Of a stretch of 64,000 nt of DNA, positions 47,001 to 59,020 are shown in pieces (position 1 is the first letter of the stretch; each line of letters opens with the position of its first letter). The notes below the pieces were generated by a model. That model had not been told where the DNA came from. It did not search any database and worked only from the letters and a program-made list of their open reading frames with translations. The stretch spans positions 4,340,001 through 4,404,000 of the forward strand of contig JAJFPB010000003.1 of NCBI GenBank assembly GCA_020881915.1. Reading direction: 5' to 3'. The position numbers and the translations under genes are program-made. The DNA is from Paramyrothecium sp. XJ0827 (Eukaryota > Ascomycota > Sordariomycetes > Hypocreales > Stachybotryaceae).

Positions 47001-47675
47001 AAGCAGGACGTGCTTTGTTTGCGGACTTGCCCGCGAATTGCCGCCAGTCTAAGGACAGCCACTACGTAGCGCGGGAAGAAGGGACGGTGCTGGTTTAAGG
47101 TGCTGATCAGAACTTCGCTGCTTCTTACGTTGAAAGGCAAACTGCGAGCCGTGCATGACCGGATAGCTGTTCTCTTATGTGCCGTTGAATTGATGTGACG
47201 GAAATGCTGCAAAGTCCGATGCCGATCTTGGCCCAGTTGGCTGGTTCACGCAGATGCTCCAACGTACGTCACTTGGCCCTCGTGACTTCCATGACTGTGA
47301 CTTGGATTCGGACGGCCTAAATTGATTTTGCATTATGTAAGGCTTCATGAACCTTCACGTGGTCTCTCACGTGCGTCCATGCCAAGGCTACTGACACCCC
47401 GGCCAAAGGGTCGCGCCTTAGGTAATCAAACAGTTTGGCAGAAATCTTTCTTCCACTCTTCCAATTTGGGCCAGCTTCAAGATCCAGCTGCAAAGGTCGC
47501 ACGACACCTCCCATTGACGCGGCCACTCACCATCAGCTGGTGATGCCGGCTTGCCTTCTCTGAATTGAACTCGGGCAACGTTTTCGCCTCGTCATTCACG
47601 CTCTCTACTCGCCGCACCGGCTACTTTACTCCCTTAACCGCACTCCTACCGACCCTTAATCCCTTTTTCACAGCC
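44082..47675. other. 3.6 kb divergent upstream region, no confirmed gene
   Basis: Separates the 334-residue protein gene and MRPL20. Holds an exon-like open stretch on the minus strand (44532-44729), a TGCGC pentamer run near 44994-45012, a (GAA)n run (45189-45212) and a CGACT pentamer run (46344-46362). No complete gene was found. Confidence 0.5.
45189..45212. repeat. (GAA)n microsatellite
   Basis: Eight consecutive GAA units followed by an A/G-rich stretch. Located in non-coding DNA about 1.1 kb upstream of the 334-residue protein gene. Confidence 0.9.
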
Positions 47676-48299
47676 ATGGAGTTTCGATCAGCAGTCCGGC
47701 CCGTGGCTCGCGTCCTAGACGCATACCGGTGCCCGAATCTTCCTCTCACGACCAGCCGAGGTCACAAGACGACCGCTCGCACGAAGCGTTCTCTCAAGAT
47801 CGCGCCCCACGAATCCTTCCTCCCCGACCGCACCGCTGCCTTCCCGGCCGCCGACTCCATCATCTACAACCCGCCTGCTTCCGAGGCCACGCCCTTCCAC
47901 ACACCCTCGCTCTTCATCCCCGAAAATGACGCCCGTCGGCGTGCCCTGCAGCGCATGAACGGCCACCCCGGCGCGAGCCAATCCACCTCGACAGGAGAGC
48001 TCCCCCCAGTAATGGACTACAAGCGACGCAACCCGTCGTATCACCTGACCGTTGAGCATATTCACGAGATGCGGCGCTTGAGGAAAGAGGACCCCTTGAC
48101 GTGGAGCGTCAACAAGCTGGCTGAAAAGTTCAATTGCTCCACCGTCTTTGTCAAGATGGCGGCGCCTGCTCCGCGCGAGCACCTGAACTGGCTCAAGGAG
48201 AAGGAGGAGAGGAAGATGGCCCGGTGGGGTCCCATCAAGGCTCGCGCCATGGAGGACCGCAAGAGGAGATCCGAGATGTTGTTCCGAGGAGAGATATAA
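47676..48299 (+). CDS. MRPL20: Mitochondrial large-subunit ribosomal protein Mrpl20 (mL58)
   Basis: Component of the fungal mitoribosome large subunit. Single exon, ATG at 47676, 207 residues, near the family size. The N-terminus (MEFRSAVRPVARVLDAYRC) is basic and acid-poor, a mitochondrial presequence. The conserved core has KRSLKIAPHESFLPDR, SIIYNPPASEATPFHTP, YKRRNPSYHLTVEHIHEMRR and LTWSVNKLAEKFNCST, followed by a Lys/Arg-rich helical tail (LKEKEERKMARWGPIKARAM). These match the MRP-L20 family as I know it. Convergent with the F-box-like gene across a 375-base spacer. Confidence 0.93.
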   Translation: MEFRSAVRPVARVLDAYRCPNLPLTTSRGHKTTARTKRSLKIAPHESFLPDRTAAFPAADSIIYNPPASEATPFHTPSLFIPENDARRRALQRMNGHPGASQSTSTGELPPVMDYKRRNPSYHLTVEHIHEMRRLRKEDPLTWSVNKLAEKFNCSTVFVKMAAPAPREHLNWLKEKEERKMARWGPIKARAMEDRKRRSEMLFRGEI

Positions 48300-48674
48300 G
48301 AGGACGGTGGAAATCGCGTCGAGAGCAAATTTCAAACCCTCGGGGACTGTATATCTACTATGTTACCACAACGGAGCTTGGGCGACGGCAGACAGCGATT
48401 GTAGGATATAAGAATGTGGTACGGCACATGGTTTCGCAGGACAGGCGGAAAACTTGTTGCCGGCTGCTGGCTGACCAAACAAGCCCGGCTATGGAGGCCA
48501 CTGTATGACCACCAGTACTGGTATTTCCCATATATAACACACACAATATTTATCAAAACGTATTCAAACTTTGTGGCTTATGGCCTTGTGTCGTCTCTCA
48601 TCACCGAGCTTTCGTTTCCAGTCCGTGCCAGAAATGCTGTCTACAGTCCGCAGGCTTCTGTATCTGCAAGCAGG
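48300..48674. other. Short convergent spacer
   Basis: Contains the 3' ends of MRPL20 and the cysteine-rich gene. Nothing else recognised. Confidence 0.5.
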
Positions 48675-50257
48675 TCATGCCGGTATTGCCCTCCGTACCT
48701 CTGGCGATGGCGGCGCATTCGGACCCAGGTAGTCTTTTGCCCCAGGAATTACCCTCCAGCACCAACCGCACCAACTACGTGCCTCGCCCCGTGCCTCCCT
48801 GCCGAGGCTTCTACTGCCGGCCGTCTTCTCGTCTTCATACTCTGGCACGCAAGCACCCACACGCACCATGCGGACAAGCTTGCGCTTGACGACGCCGCCG
48901 ATCCCCTCAATTTCATGCCGCGAGTACCCCGGTCCCAACTGAGGAGTTGAAGCGCGCTCGTGGCGCATACCTTCAGAGAAAGCATCGAGCGCCAAGGATG
49001 ACGTGGATGCCGCTGCGACGACAGAATTCGCATGAGGGGAGAGTGTCGGCGTTCCGGTGTAGGAGCCTTGTTGAGTAGGTTGGTCCAAAAACCATGGGGT
49101 CGTGCTACTATCCTTTGCGTCCTCAGCATCACAATCGGTCTCTTGCTCGCGCTCCTTGGCGGCGCAGCAATGTTCTTCGCGGCCACAAATCACACCACGG
49201 TCCCCATCGCCAATGCCAGTGCCGAGGCCACCCAAAACTTCGCCGTAATGGTTCCTCCAGCGCCATATCCTAGTAGACATCGTCAACATGCCATCTTATT
49301 GATATTATCTGCTGTGCTCGCAAGCTCACCTGTAGTACTCATGATCGGCGCCGCGAATGCTTCGTCCACACGGTTGGCATAGCCAGACACCATCCACATC
49401 GCATCTGCAGATCCCTCGGCTAACAGCTTCCGAGTGAACATCCAGCTTCGGGTCCAGAGGTGGTTTCAATAATGTTGCTATGGGCGCCCGTGTGCATGCC
49501 TTGCACAGCCTGCGATGTCTTTCACGGAGAGCCACAGGAGCTGGAGGCTTAATTGCACAGTTCTGCGTGGGTGCCAATAGAAAGGATATCAGCGTTGGTT
49601 GGTCTCAGATGACAGGAACTTGAAAGATTCGCGCGAGGCACTCACCCGGCATATTACTTCGGCACATCTCCTACACTCACTTACGAGGTCTCGTGCGCAA
49701 TCTCCAGACTTGCCATTATAGCTCCGCCCGTCCTCCATGTAGTACCAATTGCCAGCGCGGGCTCGGTATCGGAACGTCTCTTCTCCATCGACAGGAGCGC
49801 CTTCGTTGGCGCATCGGAGGGTCGATGCCAAGAGGATTTTCCGATACTGGATGAGGCCATTATGGATCTGCCGACTCGTGCGAGCGAGCGAATCGAGGGT
49901 GTTCAAATCGATGAATGATGCGACTGCGACGACGATACTATAATCAAGAGCAACTGATTAGCCAAAACAGGCCTGTGTGGGTTTCTATGGAAGGTAACTT
50001 GCTCCCAAGATTTAAGGGATAAGTAGGCAAAATGAGATCAATGGTCAAATGAGGACGGCATACGGGTAGCATTGGAATGCCTCCGTCGCGGCGCTGCGGA
50101 TAGTCGCCTTGGGCGCTGGTTCGGAAGCAGGCTCCTTATGGACAGCATTAACTCCACCGCGGTCGCTCAGATGACTCTGAAGCAGAGTCAGGATGCGCGG
50201 ATCCGGAATTGGCGATACATCTGTACCGTCTTCCTCCAAGTCGACGAAGCGAGCCAT
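48675..50257 (-). CDS. F-box-like, cysteine-rich zinc-binding protein, function unknown
   Basis: Four exons (50257-50064, 49937-49646, 49562-49330, 49269-48675) with consistent phases give 437 residues from MARFVDLEEDG. A helical F-box-like segment (about 60-105) reads VVAVASFIDLNTLDSLARTS, then LASTLRC. After it, Cys pairs suggest zinc sites: SECRRCAEVICRNC around intron 2, CKAC, CRCDVDGVWLCQPCGRS, HCCA, and a final SWCGWCWRVIPG. The region between is disordered. If the F-box reading is right, it would be an SCF ubiquitin-ligase substrate receptor; this is inference. I recall similar uncharacterised proteins in other ascomycetes, which supports it being a real gene. The start could lie further upstream, since the frame is open 38 codons above without an ATG. 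Confidence 0.82.
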
Positions 50258-53200
50258 CCGCGGAGACGGGCGCTGTTCGGGCGCGAAGCGATGAGGCGGC
50301 ACCGGGATCGGCGGGGTACGCAGCTGTTGATTGACGACGGAGGTTAGAGCTGGCAGCTCTCGCAAAGACACTATGGTGTTGGGAATTCGTACCTTGGCGA
50401 AGAATGCTGCGATCTAATCGGACTGACAGCAGAAACTCAAGTCAAGACTAAATCAGAAAACTGGCAGATGTCCGGACGTCATGGACACAGGTTCCTGCGC
50501 TTTCCCCCGCGCAGCAGCTAGGTACGGTACTCTACAGTGCAGAGAGGACGGAGGTTCAGATGACAAGCAGCTGCACCGTTTCAGCTCCGGTACAGGCCGC
50601 TATCTTTAGCTCAGCCCGCCGTTCACTCCCCCGGCTCTGGCGACCCACAGCCCCGGTAATGTCACAGCAACAGCCCACAACACATGCCGCAATCGGTGCC
50701 TGGACGATCTCAAGTGCCGTCCTGATGCAGAAATGGGATAACTGTCCGAATTGGCTACAACTTGAGTGCTTTTTTCTAATCCTCTCCGTAATCCGGCCGC
50801 AGAGCCCTCCTTATGTTGGACATCTGCCCACCGAGTGTGGATGCCTACCCTGGACAGGCTCAGGGAGCATTACGTACGTTAACTGAAGAGAGGTGTCTTC
50901 TGTTATTGTAATGAGACATCAAGCTTGATTGATTCATTGTTCGCGATAATCCTTGTTCTTAGTTCTTAGAGACTGGATGAAGTTTGACATCGAGTTGGAC
51001 CAGAGCAAGACATGCAAAGTCTTGGTCACGTTCCATGATGATGGACCTTCTACAGAACCATACACCAGCCAATGTCAATATATGTCAAGATGACCCATTG
51101 AAAGGCATTTCCCCGGGGAACTAGTAGAATTCCAATCGCCTCTATGGGTCAAAAATACATGCAGATTATTAGGTGGCGAGGAATACAATTCTTGCAACAC
51201 CAGCAATGTGTAAACACCCAAATATTATCTGTAAATTTTTATGCAGAAATTAACGAGTCAGTTAACTGTCAATTTACCGTGAAGAAGATGAAGTTGAAAA
51301 CCACAGAACCTGCCGCTCATATCCTGAAGAATGCTCGGCCCTCGAGCCAGAAAAAAAGGGTTATATTACCACGGACTGTTCAAGTAAGGGTGTTCGCTGG
51401 GCCAGCAACAGTGCTTGCCATTGCAGTGTTACGAAGGCATTTCAAAGGTTGAATCAATGCCCATAGACCACTATGTTGGTGTAAAAGGAAACCCTCGTTT
51501 CTACGTTTAATCAAATGTACGCCCGAATAACAACACCATCATATTTTCTGTTGGTAGGTACCCATGAGTTATGTGATTTCAGCAGCAACAACCGACCATT
51601 AAGCCTTTGTGTTTCACGATACTTGTAGTAATTTTTTAATGTCTGAGTAATTTTTCTACAATAACATCAATGACGAAGTGTATATACTAGTATGAAGAAG
51701 CTAGGTAGTGAGTGAAACTGCTGCAATATAGCAAACTGCGTATGTGGAATTGAAATACGTAGGTATAATTAGTCAGATGATATAACAGTTGATTGAGACA
51801 CCAGTTGAGCTTGCAAGTCATTGATCACATCCCATGGTTTACTTTCAAACGGAATTCTTTTTTGCAGATTCCGACGAGGAGATCTACCACCTTTCTTAAA
51901 TCAGGCCGTTTGGGGCTTTGAAGTAAGTTGAATTTAGAGATGGATCTAGACATCGATTTGAATGCTGCCAAAATGAAGCGTCTCGTATCTACACCTCGGT
52001 GTAGCACTCCACTCATGTTTGCGAGCATGGGCTTAAACAAGTGATCCTCTGTGAAGGTGGCTTACGAACGAGGCATGGTTTGAGAGACTACATACCTTCG
52101 GAAATCTTTGAGGTCCATATCCTTATTATTTTCCACCCAGCTGCTACCAAATTTACCCTGAACACTGATGAGGAAATCAGTCACCGCTCAGTGGCATGGG
52201 CTTCTGACTACACTGATACGTCAGACGCGTCACGCATCTCATCTATTTGAATCATGAAATAAGGTTCTGCAGATCAATAGGCGGTAGAGTGAATCCTTGG
52301 ATCGACAATCAATAACCATACACCCCTTGCGGCACCAGGTTATGGGTGGCAGTTGAGTAGCTGGGCTGTGTACACACCGCACACCTACATGCATGGAGCA
52401 TGTGAGGCTTAGCACATCAATGAGAGAAACGTTTGTGATAACTCCTCGTTGATGTGATGAGGTGGGGTTAGAGATCTGTTTCGTGGCTTACAATCTTGAC
52501 TCTAACAAAGGCAGGCATAATGTAGATGATACATTCTCTTCTTGCTTTTCCTGGTTAAGCCCGGCTTGAGGCACCGCCACCGGCACTAGCACGGGCTACA
52601 CGCTTGAAGACTTGAATCTCTTGGTGATTCAGAAGAGCCGTAAGGCAGTGCGAATTGCTTTTTCAAACCCCAAAGCTGGTCTAGCCATGGTGAAGTAAGA
52701 ATCAGAACATGAATGTGTTTCAGGACACACTCAATGCTTTGACGACGCCTGAAGCTTCCAATGCCCTCGGTGACCATGACCTTGGCGATATCTGCTAGCA
52801 TGTCATGACAGATATGGGCTGCGGGCGCGGAACGGCGAAGGCTGCCCAATGGAAACGAATGGAAACGTTTACATGAAACTTTTCTTTAGAGGCATTAGGT
52901 CTTTTTCTACTTAGGCGCTGATTTGGTGTTACTCGATGGGAAAGGTACAACGGTCTATTTGCATCATCGACGTTATGTGGGATCCAAGAGAAGCTTGATC
53001 GGTGACGATCATGCCAGACGGATGAGCGGTCCAAATTTAGTGGATCTGGGCCAGTGAGGCATAATTGTCCAATCAAGGCCCCGGTAACCTGTTTGCTTGT
53101 CAAAGGAGCGCTGATTCACGTTTCGTTTCAGGTCGGCCAGGGGTGTCAGCATTTCGAATCCACTTCGGACATTTCGCACCTCGGATCATGTGCGTCAGCA

Positions 53201-55402
53201 GGATGCCGGCTTTCAGTATAGCTTCTGGAACGGACTGTAGAAGTTATTTTTGGGACATTGATTCCGGAATGCGCTGCATCTCATCACTGGGTGCACATGC
53301 GAAGTAATTGCGAACATATTTCCAGTTCTTTTCCTCTTTCTCTTTTTCATTCTTTCCATCCTTCATTAATAGGCAGAAATAAAAAGTAGATGGTTCCCCT
53401 TTCCGTCGATCGGATTAGAACTAGCATGTGGAAACGAAACCTACAGCCGGCCCAAAATTCCAGGCACAAGCTCTTGGCGTCCTGTCTCTGTAACTCGTTG
53501 TTCATTAGTATTCATCAAAGTGAGGTAGCTTGGAGAGGGGTTTCCTGCTTGCCGAGCTGCAACATGGGACGAGGGACAGGGGTTCGCCTGTTGTTGTCAG
53601 GCACCAGACGGCTCGCCGATGATGCGCGCGATCACCCGCCACTTGGGAGGACGGATGCGCGGGGAGAGCTTGAATGGTGTTATCCTTCGCTGGGGTTTAA
53701 GTGGCACAGTAGAGGTAGGAGCCCAAGATGGACAATCGAAGATGCACTCGCTACTTAAGTATGATTTGACTTGCGTTCACCATGCAGATCATACATCCCA
53801 AGCCAAGATGTCGCTGACACAGACACGACAGGAAATGGATCCGGGGTTCTGACATCGGACGAGCGAGCATTTGACAGTAGCGTGCTGGTATGAAGCTCAC
53901 GCTGTCCGTGTGGGAATGGCTTCCGGGCGCTGCGGGAGCCTCAGCTACTTGGGACGACAACGCTGGGCGGCCAATTCATGATGTCAAGGAGCCCCGGTAT
54001 GTAGCCCTGCGGCGTTTGACCTAAATAAAGTAGGTGTCTCAAAACATAGTGGCCGCTTGACCGTTGCCCCTTGCAGGCCGTCCCTTCATTTCCAAAATGC
54101 TTGTAGCAGATCTTGCAGCGATCAGGGGTAAGGCACCTTAGCGTCCTGAGAGCCACGCACAGGCCGGTGGAGGCGCGCCCATAGACGTCCAAACAAAGCC
54201 ACCTGTTAGGGTGAGGCTAGATGAGACGGCGTTGAAGATCCGGGTCGCTGGGTGGCCATCGCTACGGCCGGCCAATGCTGCTTTGGGACCAACATCATCT
54301 TCAACGACCGAACCGGAAGGTCGGATAATTGTGATAATTGGGGAGGAGGCACAGGTAATTGTAGGAAGATTGCAGAAGTACCTCTTCGTCTGATGTTGCG
54401 AGTTGTTGTTAGTCAGCAGCCAAACACAAGGTCAAGTTCCCTCCCAGAGTGTCGGGAACACGACTTTCTACCTTCTTCATTCCGTGTTGCGCATCGTGCT
54501 CTCTACGGAGCTGAAGGCTAACACACTCTTGCAACAGCTCAAGGCAGTCTGTTATGCAACGGCACCTTGTGGAATCGCACAGCCTTGAGCCAACTTCCCG
54601 AAAGTGCCAAGCGGCTGACGGGGCAGGCCAAAACGGGGCATTTTCACGACTGGGGTACTCTTCGTTACCCCTGCTGCAGCCTCGCTCCTGAACCTTTCCT
54701 GTTCCTACGCTGCTGCGGATGAGTAACTCCCGCATGGCACCCCACTCAATCTATCTCTGTCGTCCTATTTTTCGATCCTTGGATCCCTGTGCCGCGGACC
54801 ACCCCGGACAATGACAGCTGTGAGGCCACTGAAGCCCTGCTCGTCGACCAGGATGCCGGCGGAGAGCTTCATTATTGCGGCGCCCTGGTTGTGATAGCTC
54901 CTCGGCCACTCGATGGACAATGCTTCACGTAGACAGGCGTGTTTGGGAAGAAAGGAAGTCCCCGAGCATGCCCAGTGGGCCCCTTGCTCATAAGCAATTC
55001 TGTGCATGACGGGTCTTCTCTGCCCTGCTTCTATCCAGAACAAACCCATGGCCATGGAGCGAGACCCTCACCCCCTGGTCGCCAGGAATGGAGCACTGCA
55101 TTCGGGTTTGATGACACGCCCCGAGCAGCAGCTCCTGCGAGAAGGTATTAAGTCGAGATACCCGCACTCTCCTCTCGAAGTTTTGGCCTTCATCTCTCAT
55201 CCATCTGAGTGTCGGGTTTCTCTGTAACTCTCCTTTTTTTTCTTTCCCTTTTTGTCTTTCCTTACAGTCATTCCTTTCTTTCGGTGCTAGCCGCCGTCGA
55301 GGTTGTACCTCATTTCTTTCTCTTCAAACACAAACAACTTTCTTCGGAACCTGCCTTCTTTTTGACCAACTTTTCACAAAATTCTCTCTCTGTTATACAA
55401 CC
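50258..55402. other. 5.1 kb gene-free block, AT-rich in the middle
   Basis: The largest gap in the window. About 50,880-53,400 is visibly AT-richer than the flanks, with only short broken frames (51144-51452 plus, 51825-52040 minus, 52586-52849 minus), none recognisable. This could be decayed transposon DNA, but no terminal repeats or transposase motifs were identified. A CT-rich tract (55225-55400) marks the promoter of the downstream gene. Confidence 0.5.
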
Positions 55403-58087
55403 ATGTTGACTTCATACGGAATCATCGCCATCGGCCTGCAGTGCCTGGTGCAGACTGCAAACGCTCAGTATCTCCACAAGAGGGACGGCAAGCTTCACGT
55501 CTTCTCCAACTCGTCAACCCTGTAAGTCATTCACCATGGTCCAGAAAGGAAAATGCTTATACAACGTAGGATCGAGCCTGTCTCCACCCTGCCTCCCATC
55601 ACCCTCACTTCGGACGTCTTCAGCACCTTGACCTTGACTGTCGACCAGCCTTCCAGCTCTGATTCGTCGACCCCTGTTGAGACCCCTTCCAGCTTCACCT
55701 CGCCCAGCTCAGTCCTCGAGACTCCCTCCAGCTTCAGCTCGCCCATCTCATCCTCAGAGACACCTGTGGAGACTCCCTCCGGCTCCATTTCTACTGTTAC
55801 GTCTGTCGTGACTCCTTCGGCCACCCCTATCGAGACCCCAATTATCAGCACGAACACGACCACACCAGCCGTGGAGACGCCTGTTGAGACGCCTGTTGAG
55901 ACGCCTGTTGAGACGCCTGTTGAGACGCCTGTTGAGACGCCTGTTGAGACGCCTGTTGAGACGCCTGTTGAGACTCCCATTGAGACTCCCATTGAGACTC
56001 CTATCTCCAGCAGCATCTTCGTCAACTCGACTAGCGTTGCCACCCCAACCCCGAGCTCTAGCAGTGTTCTGGAGAGCCCTATCTCAAGCAGCATCTTTGT
56101 CAACTCTACTATTGTTGCGACTCCTACCCCCAGCTCCAGCAGTGTTTTCGAGACTCCCAGCTCCAGCAGCATTCTCGAGACACCTATCTCTAGCAGCATC
56201 TTTGTCAACTCTACTGTTGCTGCGACTCCCACTCCTAGCTCCAGCAGCGTTTTCGAGACTCCAAGCTCCAGCTTTAGCGACGTTGTGAGCTCCTCTCTCA
56301 TCCTCAGCACTGGCACTGGCGGCCCCGTCACAACCACTTCCCATGGCCCTTACACCAACACCACCTCCGCCATTGTTTCCACTATCTCGCCTGAGACTCC
56401 CTCGTCGTCCGAGACTGCCTTGACCGAGACTCCATCTGTCTCCTCCACCGCGCTCGGCACTGGCGTCAGCTCTTCCGCTATCTCCACGAGCTTTGGCACC
56501 GGAATTAACACCGGCACTGGTGGTGTCAGCACCAGCACGTCCCATGGCCCCTTCTCCAACACCACCATTGCTACTGCCACCCGCACTTCTGTCGTCACCT
56601 CCGTGAGGACCTCCACCGTCCTCGTTGAGCAGACCCTCACCGAGACCCTGCGCAACAACATCACCACCACCATCCACGCTACGGCCACCGTTACCCAGAA
56701 GGAGACCGTGACCATCACAGAGGGCGAGGAGCCTACGGAGACCACGGAGACCGGCCCTATCACCGTCACCCAGGCCACCACTGTTGTGCAGACCTCCACC
56801 TTCACTGAGGAGATTACGCACACCACCACTCTGGGCAACAACCAGACCACCACCGTCGTGGAGACCATCACTGACGTCAAGCCTATCACCATGACTATCA
56901 CCGAGGGTGCTCCTGCTGTCACTGAGACTGCCACTGTCACTGCCATCATTGTCCAGCCCCAGATCATCATCGTCCGTCAGATCACCATCTTCATCTTCGT
57001 TTCTGCCCTTGGTGGTGCTTGCCCCGTTGTCAAGCCCAAGCCGGGTGGTGGCTTCCAGGTCGGTGACAAGGAGTACGACAATGTCGGCGACGCTTGCTCT
57101 TCTGCCTGTTACGTGCAGTTTGGCCAGTGTGCCGCAGCTGCTGGCGCCAACTTCAAGGTCTCTGATTGCCAGGCCCAGCTTGCGGCCTGTCTCGGCTCGG
57201 CTGCTACTCAGACCGTCACTGCCGCTCCTCAGACCATCACGCAGAGTGTCTTCCTGCCTCCTGGCGGCGAGCAGACTGCTAAGGAGCAGCTGACCAAGGG
57301 AGGATGTGAGATTATCACTTCCACCAGCCTGACTGGCCAGGAGATTGCGACTATCGGAACTGGTGGTGCTCCCAGCATCATTACTGTCACGGCAACTGAT
57401 GTGCCTACCGCTTCCGCCTCTGGCGACGTGGCTCCTACCATTACTGGAACCGCTGAGCATGTTGAGACCACCAGCGTCGTCACTGTCACAGTTGACATTT
57501 CTGGAACTCCTCAGACCAACGTGCAGACCATGACCCTGACTGTTCCCGCCGAGCCTGAGGAGACCACTGAGGTCGTCACCGTGACTCTGCCTCCTACCGA
57601 CGGTGCTACTACCCCGGAGGTTAGCGTTATCACCATGACTGTTACCTCGGCTTCTGAGACTACTTCCACTGCTGAGCCCCAGGTCATCACCAACCTCGTC
57701 ACTGTCACCATGGGAAGCCTCACTGGAGTCATGACCATGACTGTCACCGCCTCTCCGTCTGTCGTAACCAAGACCGTCACTGCCGGCGGCGACGGTGACA
57801 GCAACGGCAACGGGCAGTGTGGCGGCACCTCCACCGTGACACAGTTCCTCATCTCCAGTGTCAGCGCCTGCGAGTCAGTCAAGACCGAGACTGTCACTGC
57901 CCAGGGAGAGTGTGCTACCACTACGGGTGCCGCGACGAAGACTGTCGAGACGGTTGAGAACGTTATCGAGACGACCATCCAGACAGTCGTCAACAAGGTC
58001 GTCGTCACCGAGACGGCTCAAGCCGCTGCTAAGCAGACCCAGGAAGCCAAGCGCCGCGTGATCCGACGATCCGCCGGCTGGAGGTAA
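55403..58087 (+). CDS. Secreted Ser/Thr-rich surface protein with VETP tandem repeats
   Basis: Two exons (55403-55521, 55570-58087) encode 878 residues. Signal peptide of about 21 residues (MLTSYGIIAIGLQCLVQTANA), then KR at 27-28, a likely Kex2 site. Residues 30-520 are Ser/Thr/Pro-rich and expected to be heavily O-glycosylated. They hold nine VETP and two IETP units, then three imperfect copies of a PISSSIFVNST-ATPTPSSSS block. A cysteine module follows (about 524-585): ACPVVKPKPGGGFQVGDKEY, DACSSACYVQFGQC, VSDCQAQLAACLG. The rest is Thr/Val-rich with many VTxTxT and short Cys-flanked segments. It ends RRVIRRSAGWR, with no hydrophobic GPI tail, so it is probably secreted or wall-bound. Adhesin-like by composition; function unproven. 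Confidence 0.9.
55871..56002 (+). repeat. 12-bp coding minisatellite (VETP)
   Basis: Eleven in-frame 12-bp units. One GTGGAGACGCCT, then a run of near-identical GTTGAGACGCCT, ending with two ATTGAGACTCCC/T units that code IETP. Near-perfect identity implies recent expansion by slippage or unequal exchange; because the unit is a multiple of three, length changes keep the frame. Confidence 0.95.
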
Positions 58088-58649
58088 AGAGAAGTGCCCA
58101 GGTTTTAAGATGATTTCTTTTGTTCTTTGTACATACAAAATTTGAAAAAATACATGGTTCTGTTTTAGAGAGAATTCTTTTGCTGTTTTCACACTCACGC
58201 TGGTCTGTGACTAGACGTTGCAACGGTTTTTTGGTTTACACGGGAAAGGGATCTGGTTCACTGGCGTTGTTGAATGAACGTTCACGTCATGTATGTGTTA
58301 GAGAGTTAGGAAACAAGCATCCATTTCGAATCAAGCTCAAGACCTCACGCAAAGACTTTGCCCCTTGTCCACCTTGAGTAAGCGCCATGCATGGAAGAAT
58401 TACTGATACAGTCACGGCTCCTGCGACGGGCGGAATAAGCGAGAGTGGCAGGGATTTGTATTGTCGAGCTATGAACGAGCGTAGCCCTTTCTTCCTCTCC
58501 CGTGAATGGCGGCAACAGAACCAGAGCTCTTCGAAATCCTCCATGACTTCGTAGCCATGCCAATCACCATACATTTGCTTGCCCAGCAGAAGAGCAGAGG
58601 AGCATAAGAAACAACAGAAAAAGGAAAAACGCCCACGAGACCCGCCAAA

Positions 58650-59016
58650 CGATAGCGCAGAAGCATTGTCGCCGGCACCGGGCCTCGGTCCCAACACGCC
58701 GTCCCAGCGATGGCGTAGAAGCACTTTCGCTGTCGAGATTTTTCTTTCTCGTAAAGCATCAACTCGTCAGACAGCGGGTTTAGCACGCTGATGGGGTATC
58801 ATCAAAAGCAAAAACTATAAGCAAGATGAAAGAAAGTCAAGAGGTTTTTCACGGAATGGCAAAGCGGGCCGTGATGTTTTTTTGTCCCCATATTGAACGA
58901 AGCGGTCAAGGTGATAGCGTAGAGGCATTGTCACGCAGGAACGCTTTGCTCAGTACAAGTCCTAAAACGGGCCCCTTTCTCCCTGGCGTGCAGCGATGTC
59001 GCAGCGGCGCCGTCGC
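58650..59016 (+). repeat. Four dispersed copies of a 23-base element
   Basis: Copies begin CGATAGCG/CGATGGCG/TGATAGCG/CGATGTCG and share a core like AGCGTAGAAGCATTGTC. Copies 1-3 differ from each other at roughly 3-6 positions; copy 4 is more diverged. Gaps between copies are 35, 181 and 59 bases, so this is not a simple tandem array. Confidence 0.65.
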
Positions 59017-59020
59017 CGAA

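Noticed and set aside
52586..53103. Two minus-strand fragments in the AT-rich block
   Set aside because: Interrupted, no recognisable family, and no consistent splice model; may be decayed coding DNA but cannot be supported.
53065..53307. Short plus-strand frame containing GTDCRSYFWDIDSG, reminiscent of a WD40 blade
   Set aside because: Only one blade-like string in 80 codons, no other repeats nearby and an AT-rich decayed context; most likely chance.
56084..57460. Long minus-strand frame (about 458 codons) opposite the surface-protein gene
   Set aside because: Gly/Ser-rich shadow created by the repetitive Thr/Ser codons of the plus-strand gene; the sense strand has signal peptide and intron support.
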